A stretch of DNA of 64,000 bases from CAWFQB01 sp965277875 (GTDB taxonomy: Bacteria; Armatimonadota; Chthonomonadetes; Chthonomonadales; Chthonomonadaceae). Location of the stretch: contig CBDIDV010000002.1 of assembly GCA_965277875.1 (NCBI GenBank), positions 1,426,001 through 1,490,000 on the forward strand, read 5' to 3'. Positions 7,765 through 16,733 of the stretch are shown in pieces (the first letter of the stretch is position 1; each line of letters begins with the position of its first letter). The notes under the pieces were generated by a model that made no database searches, had not been told where the DNA came from, and saw nothing but the letters and a program-made list of their open reading frames with translations. The translations under genes were made by a program, and so were the position numbers.

Positions 7765-10002
7765 CTACTCTTTTATGCGCTGCGTGTTTTCGTCGCCGGG
7801 AAGCGGGGGCGCGTTGTCGTTGTCCATGCCCATGCGCCGCCCGCCCTGACGACTGCCGCCGCCCTCCACATACGCGCGCAGGCCGTCGCATACCGCCTGC
7901 GCCACGCGCTGCTGAAAGTCGCTGTCTATCAGCCGCTTGCGATCCTGCGTGTTGCTGATATAGGCCACCTCGACGAGAATGGCGGGCATGTTGCTTGCTC
8001 TTAGAACGGCAAGGCCGCTGTTATAAAGAATGCCGTCGCTGAGCGCGCCCTTGCTGGGTATACCTGAAATCGCTACGATGGCCTGCTGCACCACGTTCGC
8101 TAATGCGCGGCTGCTCGGATCGCTCATGTGGTAGTACGTGCTGGTTCCCCGGCTGTCACTGGTAAACGAGTCGTTGTGAATGGATACGAACAGATCGGCG
8201 TGGATGTCGTTGGCAAGGTTGGGCCGGTCGTACAGATTGACATCTACGTCTTTGTCCCGTGTCATCACCACTTTCGCGCCGCATGACTCCAGTATGTCGC
8301 GCAATTTTAGCGAGATTTGCAGCGTGATGTTCTTTTCCATGTAGCCGCCGCCGGTCGCGCCCGTGGACGAACCGCCATGCCCCGCGTCAATTACGATTAC
8401 CTTGTCGGCGAGAACGCCGGTCGCGCTGCGCGGCAGTCGCAGGTCTACGGTGATTTTGTTGTTGCTCTGCGTGTTGACCGTGAAGCCCACGATGCGCGTG
8501 GTGTCGCACGTAATGCGCGTGACGGGCGGCGAGTCCTGCAATAGTTCGGCGTGTATGCCGTTCAGCAGCGGATGCGAAATCAATTGATCCGGGCTTGCGC
8601 CCTCGCCCAGATGCAGGGTGGCGTTGGGGATGTCTACGGCAAGCTGTCCGCCCGGCAGATAGTGAACATACGTTCCCGCCGAGTCGCTGGTCGCGATGTC
8701 CAGATGAACGCGCTGGTCACCGTCCGGCGTCAGCGCCAGGCCGCGCACTTCGACAGGCACGGTTCGTCTGGGGCTGCCCGCGCGCGAAGGGGACTTGCCG
8801 CGCAGCGAGGGCCGTACCGGCGTGGAACGCGCGAGCGGCGGCGCAGCGGGGCTGACCGTGTTGTCGCTCCCCGGCATGTCGGGAGTGGGCGGCGGCGACA
8901 TAGCGGCCTTGCCATCCTGCGGCGTGGCGGCGTTAGACTTGCCGTTGTTTTGACCGGTCTGGCCCTTATCGCCCACGCTCCCCGGCATCTGTACGCTGGC
9001 GTTTCCACCTTGATCTGACTTAGCGCCCGATGCAGATGCACCCGACTGTGCAGCCGAAGCCGGGGCCATGTCGCCCTTTTTAACGGTAATATGTGTTACG
9101 TTGTCCGGCCCGCGCGCGACCTGCGTGTTCTTACCCGCGCCCGATGCGCCGCCTGTCGCCTTGCGCCCATTACGCGCGGTCTTCGCAGTGGGAGCGGTAC
9201 GCGCCGCTTCCCTGCCCGCCTCGACCACGATAAATGGACTGGGATTGACGCCCATATCCTGCGCCTTTAGCGCGAGTCCCGCAGGCAGCATGACGCTGAC
9301 GCGGGCCGTGTCAATGCTGTACTGCTGCGCCTGTACGCCGGACGGCAGTTCCGCCGTGCCGGATGCGGCACGCGACTGCGTTGGCGATTCGGCCCCGACG
9401 CACTCCACATATCCTCGCGGATTCTTCGCGTCGGCGGGATGCACATGAAAAGGTACGGGAAAACTAGTCGTCACGCGCAGAACGTTGTCGTTAAAAGTCG
9501 TGTCCGTGATCCGCGCCAGCAGGTAAATGGTATCGCCTTTGGAGCCGGGGATGGGCTTGCCGTCGCGTTCGATCTTCTCGGTGCGGACGATGTGCGCGTT
9601 GAGCAGGCGGGCCACATCGAACAGGGCCAGCATGGTTTTGCCATTGGGGCGGGCAATCGCCAGGTCTTCATGCTGCCGCGTGGACAAAATCGTGATGCGG
9701 GCCGTCTCTCCCTTGCCGTCTATCTTTGCTTCCAGACCGAGGGCAGGCAGGGCTTCCAAAGGAACATACATCTCATCGTTGTCGGCAAGCGGCGCAAGTT
9801 TGCAGACCACCTCGCGCCCGCCGACCCGGACATGCACGGGCAGGAGAGGGCCGTCCGCCCGCGCCGATACGCCCGTGCCGAGCGGCAGCAGAAGCAGGGC
9901 CAATCGCCCGCCCGCCCGCCACAAAGCGAACTGACTGAAACGCGCTCGCTGTCCAACGACATTCGACAGATTGGCAGGGCAGGATGTATTCATAAATCGC
10001 AT
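7765..10002 (-). CDS. N-acetylmuramoyl-L-alanine amidase with AMIN-like domain
   Basis: This 745-residue exported protein has a signal or anchor region (about 25-50, LALLLLPLGTGVSARA) and copper-amine-oxidase-N-like and AMIN-like beta regions. A long Gly/Ala/Ser/Pro-rich linker (about 270-430) leads to a C-terminal amidase_3 domain. Zinc and catalytic motifs are VIVIDAGHGG, the Glu in GGYMEKNITLQ, LFVSIHND and ILVEVAYISN. Amidase_3 enzymes cut the bond between N-acetylmuramic acid and the peptide stem. ATG 10002 is preferred over upstream in-frame codons because AAGGTGG lies upstream at proper spacing. It heads the amidase-GerMN-murI operon. Confidence 0.9.
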   Translation of the reverse strand: MRFMNTSCPANLSNVVGQRARFSQFALWRAGGRLALLLLPLGTGVSARADGPLLPVHVRVGGREVVCKLAPLADNDEMYVPLEALPALGLEAKIDGKGETARITILSTRQHEDLAIARPNGKTMLALFDVARLLNAHIVRTEKIERDGKPIPGSKGDTIYLLARITDTTFNDNVLRVTTSFPVPFHVHPADAKNPRGYVECVGAESPTQSRAASGTAELPSGVQAQQYSIDTARVSVMLPAGLALKAQDMGVNPSPFIVVEAGREAARTAPTAKTARNGRKATGGASGAGKNTQVARGPDNVTHITVKKGDMAPASAAQSGASASGAKSDQGGNASVQMPGSVGDKGQTGQNNGKSNAATPQDGKAAMSPPPTPDMPGSDNTVSPAAPPLARSTPVRPSLRGKSPSRAGSPRRTVPVEVRGLALTPDGDQRVHLDIATSDSAGTYVHYLPGGQLAVDIPNATLHLGEGASPDQLISHPLLNGIHAELLQDSPPVTRITCDTTRIVGFTVNTQSNNKITVDLRLPRSATGVLADKVIVIDAGHGGSSTGATGGGYMEKNITLQISLKLRDILESCGAKVVMTRDKDVDVNLYDRPNLANDIHADLFVSIHNDSFTSDSRGTSTYYHMSDPSSRALANVVQQAIVAISGIPSKGALSDGILYNSGLAVLRASNMPAILVEVAYISNTQDRKRLIDSDFQQRVAQAVCDGLRAYVEGGGSRQGGRRMGMDNDNAPPLPGDENTQRIKE

Positions 10003-10571
10003 GGCAAAACACCACCTTAAAAGTGACCGGCAGCGGCAGAAAACGCAAAACGTGACCAACACAAAACGCCTTGTTTGCTGCGAACGAAAATGCAGAACAA
10101 ACACGCAACCGGGGCGCGGCATGACGCGGGGCGAATCATCGGGAAGTTGAAAAAAGGATGCGGTCTGCGCGGCGCGGAGGCAGACGACGGGCCTACAATA
10201 GCCCCCCAGGTCGCGCCATTGCTTCCTGCTGCCGGAAGTATAACGGATTTATCGGTAATTGTCTAGGTCTAACATAGAAAAACAGACCTTAAAGCGCGTA
10301 TAAGAGCCTAAAACAGCCCAAACAGCACGAAAATGCGCTTTTTGCAGCACAACGGCATCCCTGCAACAATACAGATGTCCTGAACAGACGCGCTGCGGGT
10401 TCTCTTGTTATCGTACCGCCGCCCTTCGCGCTTCGCCTGTCAACGCATAATTCGTCGCAATGCAGATAGAGACGCTTCAACACGGCAATTGTGACGGCCC
10501 ACCTAATCTTCCTCACCAAACAAACTTGTGAACGGTTCGTCCAGTTGGCCGCAGGCCTTGTATCCGGTATT
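10003..10571. other. Intergenic stretch without a recognised gene
   Basis: These 569 bp lie upstream of the amidase gene and downstream of the tandem-paralog genes, all on the minus strand. A weak AGGTCT/AGACCT hairpin near 10266-10290 could end the paralog transcript. No coding frame with a ribosome site, RNA gene or clear promoter was recognised. Confidence 0.4.
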
Positions 10572-11609
10572 TCATATACCGGAACCCTCCAGCCCAAGCA
10601 ACTTCGCCCGTTCCCCCTCCGACACCTTACCCTCCAGCCAGTCGTACAGCGTCAGCAACGCCTCGGCCCGCTCATGCGCCGATGGCGGCGCGGCCTCTAT
10701 CATAAACGCGGCAGGTTCCAGATGATAGCTCTCCCGGCGCGTGTCCCCACCGTAACGCTTGTACTTCCACTCTCCACCCTCAAACGGATTATGCGCAAAC
10801 ACCCGTCCGCACATTTCATGCGCAAAGACGCTTGTAGGACTGCGAAAGGAGAACCCGGTTTTGTTCTGTGGGCCACCCTCGCAGCGCGTAGTCTTGGCGT
10901 GGTACGTGACCATGACACTGCGGGTGTCTTTTGCGTCCCTAAACAGAGTATCATCGGCATGGCAGATGCAGCGCGTGATGAGTTCTAACTCGTTGAATGA
11001 CCCGGATACAAATCCTAATGCTTCATCAGAGAACTCTTCATAGGTGACATACGGGTCTCTCATGCGCGGCCACACCTGCTGTGTGAACACATCCTCGCAA
11101 AGCGGCAGCAGCGTTTCCCATTCACAGGTCAAGATGTCGGCAAAATTCACCATACCGTACTTGCGGCCATCCCACAAAAAGTCCAACGTCTCTTCCGCCA
11201 GATGCGCGCTGTATTTGTTGGATGTGTAGTAGTCCAGGAACTTGCCCATCCCGTCCGGGGAGAAGAACAGCGCAGCTACACAGTCGCGGGCCTGCGGGCA
11301 GGCGTACAGGGCCAGCCGTCCGTTTTCACCGGCGCGTACCTGCTCCCGGAACACATCTTCCGGGTACACGGCGGGCGTCCAGGTTTTCTCGTTCTTGTGC
11401 AGAGGGCGTCCGGGCGTGCCGGGTATGGCGCGGCATGGCACATACAGCGTATGCTCCAGGCTGTCCCGATCCGCCACGCGGTACAAAATGTGTTTATCCA
11501 TCTGCCTCAGATAGTAACGCTGCCCGTCGAACTCGTATACCACTTCGGCGCAGGCGCGATCCGACCAGAAACCCGGCAGCGGAAAATGAGGCGCAATGTC
11601 TACTCTCAT
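10572..11609 (-). CDS. Unknown protein, second copy of a tandem paralog pair
   Basis: This 345-residue soluble protein has no signal peptide or membrane helix. It is clearly homologous, over its whole length, to the gene just upstream (11626-12681). Shared blocks include WSDRACAEVVYEFDGQRYYL, VYPEDVFREQVRAG, YACPQARDCVAALFFSPDGM, LLPLCEDVF, ITRCICHAD and the C-terminal APPSAHERAEALLTLYDWLEG. Cys, His and Trp are frequent and several are conserved between copies (ACPQARDC, CICH), which could bind metal. I recognise no family. The ribosome site is weak, and 16 nt separate it from the first copy, so it probably relies on the same mRNA. Confidence 0.8.
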   Translation of the reverse strand: MRVDIAPHFPLPGFWSDRACAEVVYEFDGQRYYLRQMDKHILYRVADRDSLEHTLYVPCRAIPGTPGRPLHKNEKTWTPAVYPEDVFREQVRAGENGRLALYACPQARDCVAALFFSPDGMGKFLDYYTSNKYSAHLAEETLDFLWDGRKYGMVNFADILTCEWETLLPLCEDVFTQQVWPRMRDPYVTYEEFSDEALGFVSGSFNELELITRCICHADDTLFRDAKDTRSVMVTYHAKTTRCEGGPQNKTGFSFRSPTSVFAHEMCGRVFAHNPFEGGEWKYKRYGGDTRRESYHLEPAAFMIEAAPPSAHERAEALLTLYDWLEGKVSEGERAKLLGLEGSGI

Positions 11610-11625
11610 ACGCGTTTACTCTTTA

Positions 11626-12681
11626 CTATCTTTTACCATCTGTGGTAACGGCAGGCGCATCCAGTCGCAGCAAACGCCTGCGCTCAGACTCCGTTACCTT
11701 GCCTTCCAGCCAGTCATACAGCGTGAGCAGCGCTTCCGCCCGCTCGTGCGCAGACGGCGGCGCTGCGTCTATCATAATCACCGCCGGTCTCAGATAATAG
11801 CTCTCCCGGCGCGAATGCACACCGTAACCATTGAAATTCCAGCTTCCACCCTGGAACGTGTTGTGTACAAACGTCAACGTACACAATTCAGTTGCAAAGA
11901 GGCTCGCAGGGCTGCGGTAACCAAACCGAGGCCTTTCCTGCAGACCGCCCTGCTGCCGCGAAGTACGGGCATGGTATGTGACTGCGGCGCGGCGCGTGTC
12001 TTCCGCGTCTGCAAATAGAGTGGCATCGGCATGGCAGATGCAGCGGGTAATGTGTTGCAGTTCCTCGCACGAGCCGCAGGTAAAACTGGCTGGTTCATCA
12101 TTTGTCTCTGCATAACTGACGAACGGGTCTTCCATACGCGGCCATACCTGATGCTTAAATACGTCCTCGCAAAGTGGCAGCAGCGTCTGCCAATCGCAGG
12201 TCAAAACGTCGGCGCGATTCGCAATGCCGTGCCTGCCGCCTTTCCACAAAAAGTACAAACTCTCCTCCAGCTTATGCGCCATGTAACTGTTGGCCGTGTA
12301 ATAGTCCAGGAACTTGCCCATCCCGTCCGGGGAGAAAAACAGCGCGGCCACACAGTCGCGGGCCTGCGGGCAGGCGTACATGGCGACACGCCCGTTTAGT
12401 CCGGCGCGTACCTGTTCCCTGAATACATCTTCGGGGTACACAGTGGGAGCCCGGGCGCTTTCGTTCTCATTCAGCAGGTTTGCGGGCGTATCGGGCCTGG
12501 CTTGGCACGGCACGTACAGTGTATACTCCGGGCTGTTCCGCTCCGCCGTGCGGTACAGCATATGTTTGTCCATTTGCTTCAGATAGTAACGCTGCCCGTC
12601 GAATTCGTACACGACTTCGGCGCAGGCGCGATCCGACCAGTAGCCCGGCAGCGGAAAAGGAGGTGCAATGTCTACTCTCAT
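11626..12681 (-). CDS. Unknown protein, first copy of a tandem paralog pair
   Basis: This 351-residue protein is collinear with its downstream paralog (both begin MRVDIAP) and by eye shares roughly two thirds of its residues. The N-terminal 70 residues, the SPDGM-containing middle block and the C-terminal APPSAHERAEAL helix region are nearly identical; the region around 235-300 is the most divergent. The ATG is preceded by GAGG about 10 nt upstream. It lies 136 bp downstream of the VWA/metallopeptidase-like gene on the same strand, so the two copies may be part of the MoxR-VWA transcription unit. The function is unknown. Confidence 0.8.
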   Translation of the reverse strand: MRVDIAPPFPLPGYWSDRACAEVVYEFDGQRYYLKQMDKHMLYRTAERNSPEYTLYVPCQARPDTPANLLNENESARAPTVYPEDVFREQVRAGLNGRVAMYACPQARDCVAALFFSPDGMGKFLDYYTANSYMAHKLEESLYFLWKGGRHGIANRADVLTCDWQTLLPLCEDVFKHQVWPRMEDPFVSYAETNDEPASFTCGSCEELQHITRCICHADATLFADAEDTRRAAVTYHARTSRQQGGLQERPRFGYRSPASLFATELCTLTFVHNTFQGGSWNFNGYGVHSRRESYYLRPAVIMIDAAPPSAHERAEALLTLYDWLEGKVTESERRRLLRLDAPAVTTDGKR

Positions 12682-12816
12682 GCGTGTCTAACCTCTTTTA
12701 TTTAGCGGCGCTCGCAGCTTATCCAGCCAGAACCCTGCGAACACGTGAAAAGGCGCGTTGGCGATGGGCATTTTTGTTCTCCATACCGGACTGTGGCCGA
12801 GTTTACCCGCCGCTAT

Positions 12817-14094
12817 TTACTCCCGGATGTAGACCGTCTTACCAAAAGGCGCGGTCATGTCTTTCGTCGTGGTGGCCCATATAATGGAAAACGGATAGTT
12901 CATTTCGGGGCCGAAATTGCCTATCAGGTCGGTCAGGTACACGCACACGCGCACCTTCTTTGCCTTCATACATTGCAGGGCCGGATAGAAGTCTGTGCCG
13001 CCCCCGCCCTTGAACGCGATCTTGCCGCCCGTGACTTTGTCCTTGAAGGATCTGCCGTCGCAACGAACGATCTGCTCCGACTGAACCGCCGCATCCGCGC
13101 TGACAAGGTAGATGTCGCATCCCGTCCGCCGCTGTATCGCCTGGATTTCCCCGGCGAAGCGTGTCAGCAGTGTGTCGTCAATGCTGCCGGATGTGTCCAC
13201 GACCACACCCGCCAGGTTCAGGCCGTCACGAGGGCGCGTTCCCGGCTCCCAAAAGTCGTTCGACAGCGCGAGTGTACGGCGGCTCGGACGGTTCCAGTTG
13301 GGCTTCGTTTGGGGCATCAAGGGCAGAGTCATCAGCCGGCGCAGGATTTTCTCCCAGGCGATAGTTTCGTGGGGAAAGTCCTGGCTGAGGGTTCGCATCA
13401 GGCCGCCGGGTTTATCGCAGGCCGTAGCCCGCAGCAGCCGCTCGTTCCAGACGCGCTCCCCAAGCGGCAGGTCGTCTATATCAAAGATGCCGTTTTCGCC
13501 CTCCACGAATACCAGGTCGCCCACGAACTGTTTGAATAGGGCGAGCAGGCGCTGTTTGTCACTGAGCAGATGCGCGTACAGGCGTTCGGTCGTCCATTCG
13601 TGCGCGGGCGTCTGCTCCAGTTCTTCGCGTGTCAGCAGCTTGTCGAAATAGACGCCGTCCGAGGGCAGCTCGACGGCAGGCAGTTTGCGGATCGCCTCGT
13701 TGATCACGGCATCCGCGCACAGGTTCCACAGCAGCGGATCATAACGCCCTTTTCTCATGCGCGGGATGTGGCGCAGCGCGACATGCAGCACCTCATGCAC
13801 TAAGATGCCCGCCTGCTCCAAGGGCGGATACGCGAAGAAGCCGGGGCCAAAGCGTATCGTTCTGCCGTCCGTACAGGCCACATACTCGCGCCCACTGTCT
13901 ATGCTGTCTATAACCCAGGGACACCATAATGCAATGGCCGCAAACCCCGCACTGCGTGACACCGCATAGCGCAGGGCGCGCAACACGACAGCCTCCTGCT
14001 CCGTCCGACTCAGAGCAAGCAAGCCATTCGCACCGTCCGGCGCGTCCTGATCCAGCGGGATCGCATCCTTTGTCTGTGAAGGTTCCATAATCAA
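12817..14094 (-). CDS. VWA-domain protein with DUF2201-like metallopeptidase N terminus
   Basis: This 425-residue protein has two recognisable parts. The N-terminal half contains HEVLHVALRH (residues 100-109), an HExxH zinc motif, followed by NLCADAVINEAI, as in the DUF2201 putative metallopeptidase domain. The C-terminal third is a VWA-like domain with a MIDAS motif DTSGS at 300-304 and GGGGTDFYPAL further on. The pairing with a MoxR-type ATPase just upstream is the classic MoxR-VWA arrangement, in which the AAA+ protein remodels a target through the VWA partner. A TTG at 14094 or an ATG at 14088 may be the start; GGAAG spacing slightly favours TTG. Confidence 0.87.
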   Translation of the reverse strand: MIMEPSQTKDAIPLDQDAPDGANGLLALSRTEQEAVVLRALRYAVSRSAGFAAIALWCPWVIDSIDSGREYVACTDGRTIRFGPGFFAYPPLEQAGILVHEVLHVALRHIPRMRKGRYDPLLWNLCADAVINEAIRKLPAVELPSDGVYFDKLLTREELEQTPAHEWTTERLYAHLLSDKQRLLALFKQFVGDLVFVEGENGIFDIDDLPLGERVWNERLLRATACDKPGGLMRTLSQDFPHETIAWEKILRRLMTLPLMPQTKPNWNRPSRRTLALSNDFWEPGTRPRDGLNLAGVVVDTSGSIDDTLLTRFAGEIQAIQRRTGCDIYLVSADAAVQSEQIVRCDGRSFKDKVTGGKIAFKGGGGTDFYPALQCMKAKKVRVCVYLTDLIGNFGPEMNYPFSIIWATTTKDMTAPFGKTVYIRE

Positions 14095-14103
14095 TCATCT
14101 TCC

Positions 14104-14207
14104 GTTTTGAACTGTGATTTGTGTGCTTAAAATGATGCTTATGATGAATAGCGCGTTTAAGCATCATAGTTCATCATAACAATCACATAAATCACAGTTC
14201 AAGACAA
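14104..14207. repeat. Foldback element copy A (GTCTTGAACTG family)
   Basis: The left arm begins GTTTTGAACTGTGATTTGTG and the reverse complement of the right arm begins TTGTCTTGAACTGTGATTTA; pairing extends into TGATG-rich inner sequence. It fills the gap between the MoxR-type and VWA genes and ends 15 nt from the MoxR-type stop codon. Three further copies lie at 15441, 19954 and 55836. Confidence 0.85.
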
Positions 14208-14222
14208 ACTGCACACGCGCCG

Positions 14223-15317
14223 CTACAAGGATTGCTGCAAATCGATATTCGATACCTGCTGCCCTTTTTTGCGGTACGCGGCATACTCCGGCGTAAAGGG
14301 TAGTTGTTTCGATAGTCCCTGCTTCTCGGCCTTGTCCAGCAGGATTTCCATTGCCAGCGTCTGCACTTCCGCGCCAGGCAGATTGCGGCCTATGCTGTCC
14401 AGTTCGTTGAAGATGGCGACCGCGCGGCGCATCGTCTCCAGATCATTGGCATACGCGGTCACGCTGTACGTGAGGCCATACAGTCCCGCTATCGTGCGCG
14501 GCAGCAGTCTGCGTACCTCGTCAGATGTGGCGCGGAACAGGTCTTCCATCGCGGGCAGGTCTCTGATCTCCTCCACAACGTGAAAAAACTCCACGCTCGC
14601 CGCCTGCCCGATCACGCCGCCGAGCAGATACTGCCGTATCGCCGTATCGCTTTCCGCGTGGAGTATCTGCGACACGCGCTCCCAGCTTCGGGGCGTGGGA
14701 ACGATGATCTGGTCGGCCTGCTCCTGCATCTGATTGCCTTCCAAAAAATCCGGCTTGGCCTGTATAAAGGCCAGCACGGCAGGCGCAATGTCGTGTTCGC
14801 GCGCCCACCTTAGCCAATCGCGCGGCTCGCACGTTACGTTGAAAAATACCAAGCGGTCGGCCAACGCAGCTGACAGTTCGTACACATTGGCATTGTCTTC
14901 CAGACGGTTGCCCGCCCCGAAGCACACCCATCCCGGCGGCAGGACGTACTCGCCTACCCTGCGATCCAAAAGCAGTTGGTACGCGGCCACCTGCACGCGC
15001 GGCTCGGCGTTTGCCAGCTCATCCAAGAACAAAATGCCCCGCGTATCGCCGCCCTGTTCGGGATAAAACTCCGGGATCAGCCAGCGCGTGCGGCCCGCCT
15101 CCCGATCCAGAAACGGCAGGCCGCGCACATCAGACGGCTCTAGTTGCGACAGCATCAGCGTGACAAGTTCCAGCGAATGCGCGCGGGCAAACTCGCGCAC
15201 CACAGCCGTTTTGCCGATCCCCGGCGGCCCCGCCAGATACGCGGGCAGGCGCAATTTATACAGCGCTTCCAGGCAGCCGAACAGCTTACCCGGCGTAATC
15301 GGAATGGTATTGAGCAT
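14223..15317 (-). CDS. MoxR-type AAA+ ATPase
   Basis: This 364-residue ATPase has Walker A AGPPGIGKTA (about 29-38), Walker B GILFLDELANA (94-104) and a sensor region VCFGAGNRLEDN. Those features and the sequence LEPSDVRGLPF place it with the MoxR / dynein-related AAA_5 proteins. These act as chaperone-like remodelers with a VWA partner, here the gene downstream. ATG 15317 (MLNTIPITPGK) is chosen because GGGGA lies 8 nt upstream; the frame stays open to 15374. A foldback element lies on each side of the gene. Confidence 0.92.
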   Translation of the reverse strand: MLNTIPITPGKLFGCLEALYKLRLPAYLAGPPGIGKTAVVREFARAHSLELVTLMLSQLEPSDVRGLPFLDREAGRTRWLIPEFYPEQGGDTRGILFLDELANAEPRVQVAAYQLLLDRRVGEYVLPPGWVCFGAGNRLEDNANVYELSAALADRLVFFNVTCEPRDWLRWAREHDIAPAVLAFIQAKPDFLEGNQMQEQADQIIVPTPRSWERVSQILHAESDTAIRQYLLGGVIGQAASVEFFHVVEEIRDLPAMEDLFRATSDEVRRLLPRTIAGLYGLTYSVTAYANDLETMRRAVAIFNELDSIGRNLPGAEVQTLAMEILLDKAEKQGLSKQLPFTPEYAAYRKKGQQVSNIDLQQSL

Positions 15318-15440
15318 GAAAGTTTCCCCGCCTGTTCTCTTTCGTTGCTGCGGCATGGGCAGAGCCATAAACAATAGAAAGTATATTAGAAACTATACTG
15401 CCCTCTAAATAGACAGCGAACCACTTCGACAGGTTGCGTT

Positions 15441-15586
15441 TTGTCTTGAACTGGAATTTTTGGGATGAGAAGGATATATAGGATTAGACTCGCTGGTGAT
15501 TACAATCCGTTTTGTCGCCGTCAAAACAGAGTTGACCACAGCATCATAGTAATCCTTTCCATCCCAAAAATCCCAGTTCAAGACAA
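15441..15586. repeat. Foldback element copy B (GTCTTGAACTG family)
   Basis: The left arm TTGTCTTGAACTGGAATTTT continues TGGGATGAGAAGGAT; the right arm mirrors it (CCATCCCAAAAATCCCAG then TTCAAGACAA). It is the longest copy at 146 bp, with about 50 bp of non-pairing centre. Its right end touches the stop codon of the 15587-16588 gene directly. Confidence 0.88.
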
Positions 15587-16588
15587 TCACGCCGGAAGCA
15601 GGGCAAGCGAGCGTATTTCTCCGAACTCATGACGGCACTTACGCCAGGTCGCGCCGCCGTCGTCGCTCAGGTACACATACCCCAGCACACACGCGGCGGC
15701 AATCGTGTCGGGCAAGGCCGGGTGCGTGGCGAACGTCCACAGCGTACTGTTTGGCGCGGCGGGCAGGTTTGCCGTCCGCCAGGTCGTACCGCCATCATGT
15801 GAGACGTGCAGGCTGCCATCCTGTCCGGGCGGGCCGCTGCCGTTGCCGACGAAAATGGTCTGCGCGTCATCGGCCTTTTGCGCGATGCCCCGGCAGTAGC
15901 GATGGGGAAACACCGACGTGATGTTCTGCGGCTGCCATGTCGCGCCCCCGTCCACGCTGCGGTTCAGGTCGTTGTTGGTCGTGGCGAGCAGGGTTTGGGG
16001 CCGGTCAGCCGTGGCAGGCAGAATGGCGAGGCCGTGAATGTCCATACTGCTCATGCCCGCGTCGCTTTGCATCCACGTCTCGCCGCCGTCTCTACTGTGC
16101 CACAATCCGCCGATCTCCACGCCGGCCCAGACATGCCCCGGCGTGTCCGCATCGGCCACAAGGCACGTCACGCGGCTGTACCGGATGTAATCGCACGTCG
16201 GGCTGACAGGTATAGCCAGCTTCCGCCACGCCGCGCCCCCGTCCTGCGAGCGATATACCGCGCCCGGACACGTTCCGACGAACAGCGTCCGGCTGTCATG
16301 CGGGTCTATCAGCACGCTCCAGATCAAGGTTCCCGCCTGCCACCCCTGCCCCGTATCGAACGGCAGATCGAGCCGCGCCCACTCTTTGCCCGCGTCGTCC
16401 GAGCGGTACAATCCGCCGTCCGTTCCCGCATACACCACGGACGGCGCAAACGGGTCGAGGGCCAGGGCGCGCACTTCCGCCTCCATAAACATCGCGCCAT
16501 TGCTCAAGCGGAACGACGCGCCGCCATTGTCGCTGCGCCATACCGCCTGCCCTGCCGTACCCACCAACAAAACACTGTCCGCTGTCAT
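15587..16588 (-). CDS. BNR/Asp-box beta-propeller protein
   Basis: This 333-residue protein is built from at least six Asp-box repeats of the form S-x-D-x-G-x-x-W: RSDNGGASF, YRSDDAGKEW, YRSQDGGAAW, WHSRDGGETW, RSVDGGATW, VSHDGGTTW and YLSDDGGATW. This is the sialidase/sortilin/VPS10-like propeller fold (exo-alpha-sialidase-like annotation is common). No signal peptide is evident and no sialidase arginine triad is clear, so an enzymatic role is not supported; ligand binding is more likely. ATG 16588 is preferred over GTG 16594 because GGAGG is 5 nt upstream. It is divergent from the sugar importer genes. Confidence 0.85.
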   Translation of the reverse strand: MTADSVLLVGTAGQAVWRSDNGGASFRLSNGAMFMEAEVRALALDPFAPSVVYAGTDGGLYRSDDAGKEWARLDLPFDTGQGWQAGTLIWSVLIDPHDSRTLFVGTCPGAVYRSQDGGAAWRKLAIPVSPTCDYIRYSRVTCLVADADTPGHVWAGVEIGGLWHSRDGGETWMQSDAGMSSMDIHGLAILPATADRPQTLLATTNNDLNRSVDGGATWQPQNITSVFPHRYCRGIAQKADDAQTIFVGNGSGPPGQDGSLHVSHDGGTTWRTANLPAAPNSTLWTFATHPALPDTIAAACVLGYVYLSDDGGATWRKCRHEFGEIRSLALLPA

Positions 16589-16733
16589 AGTCACCTCCGC
16601 GCTAATTGTGCGGTTCAGGAACCAAGATGTAAAAGAGGATTCAGCCTGTCCGCAGGTGAATGATACCGCATCTTTCCTCCTGTCTCTTACCCGTTGCCCG
16701 TGTAATCGAGACGCTTGTTCGGAGACCGCCTGA

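Noticed and set aside
12745..13539. Plus-strand frame of 264 codons opposite the VWA gene
   Set aside because: The minus-strand frame has recognisable HExxH and MIDAS motifs; the plus-strand one shows none.
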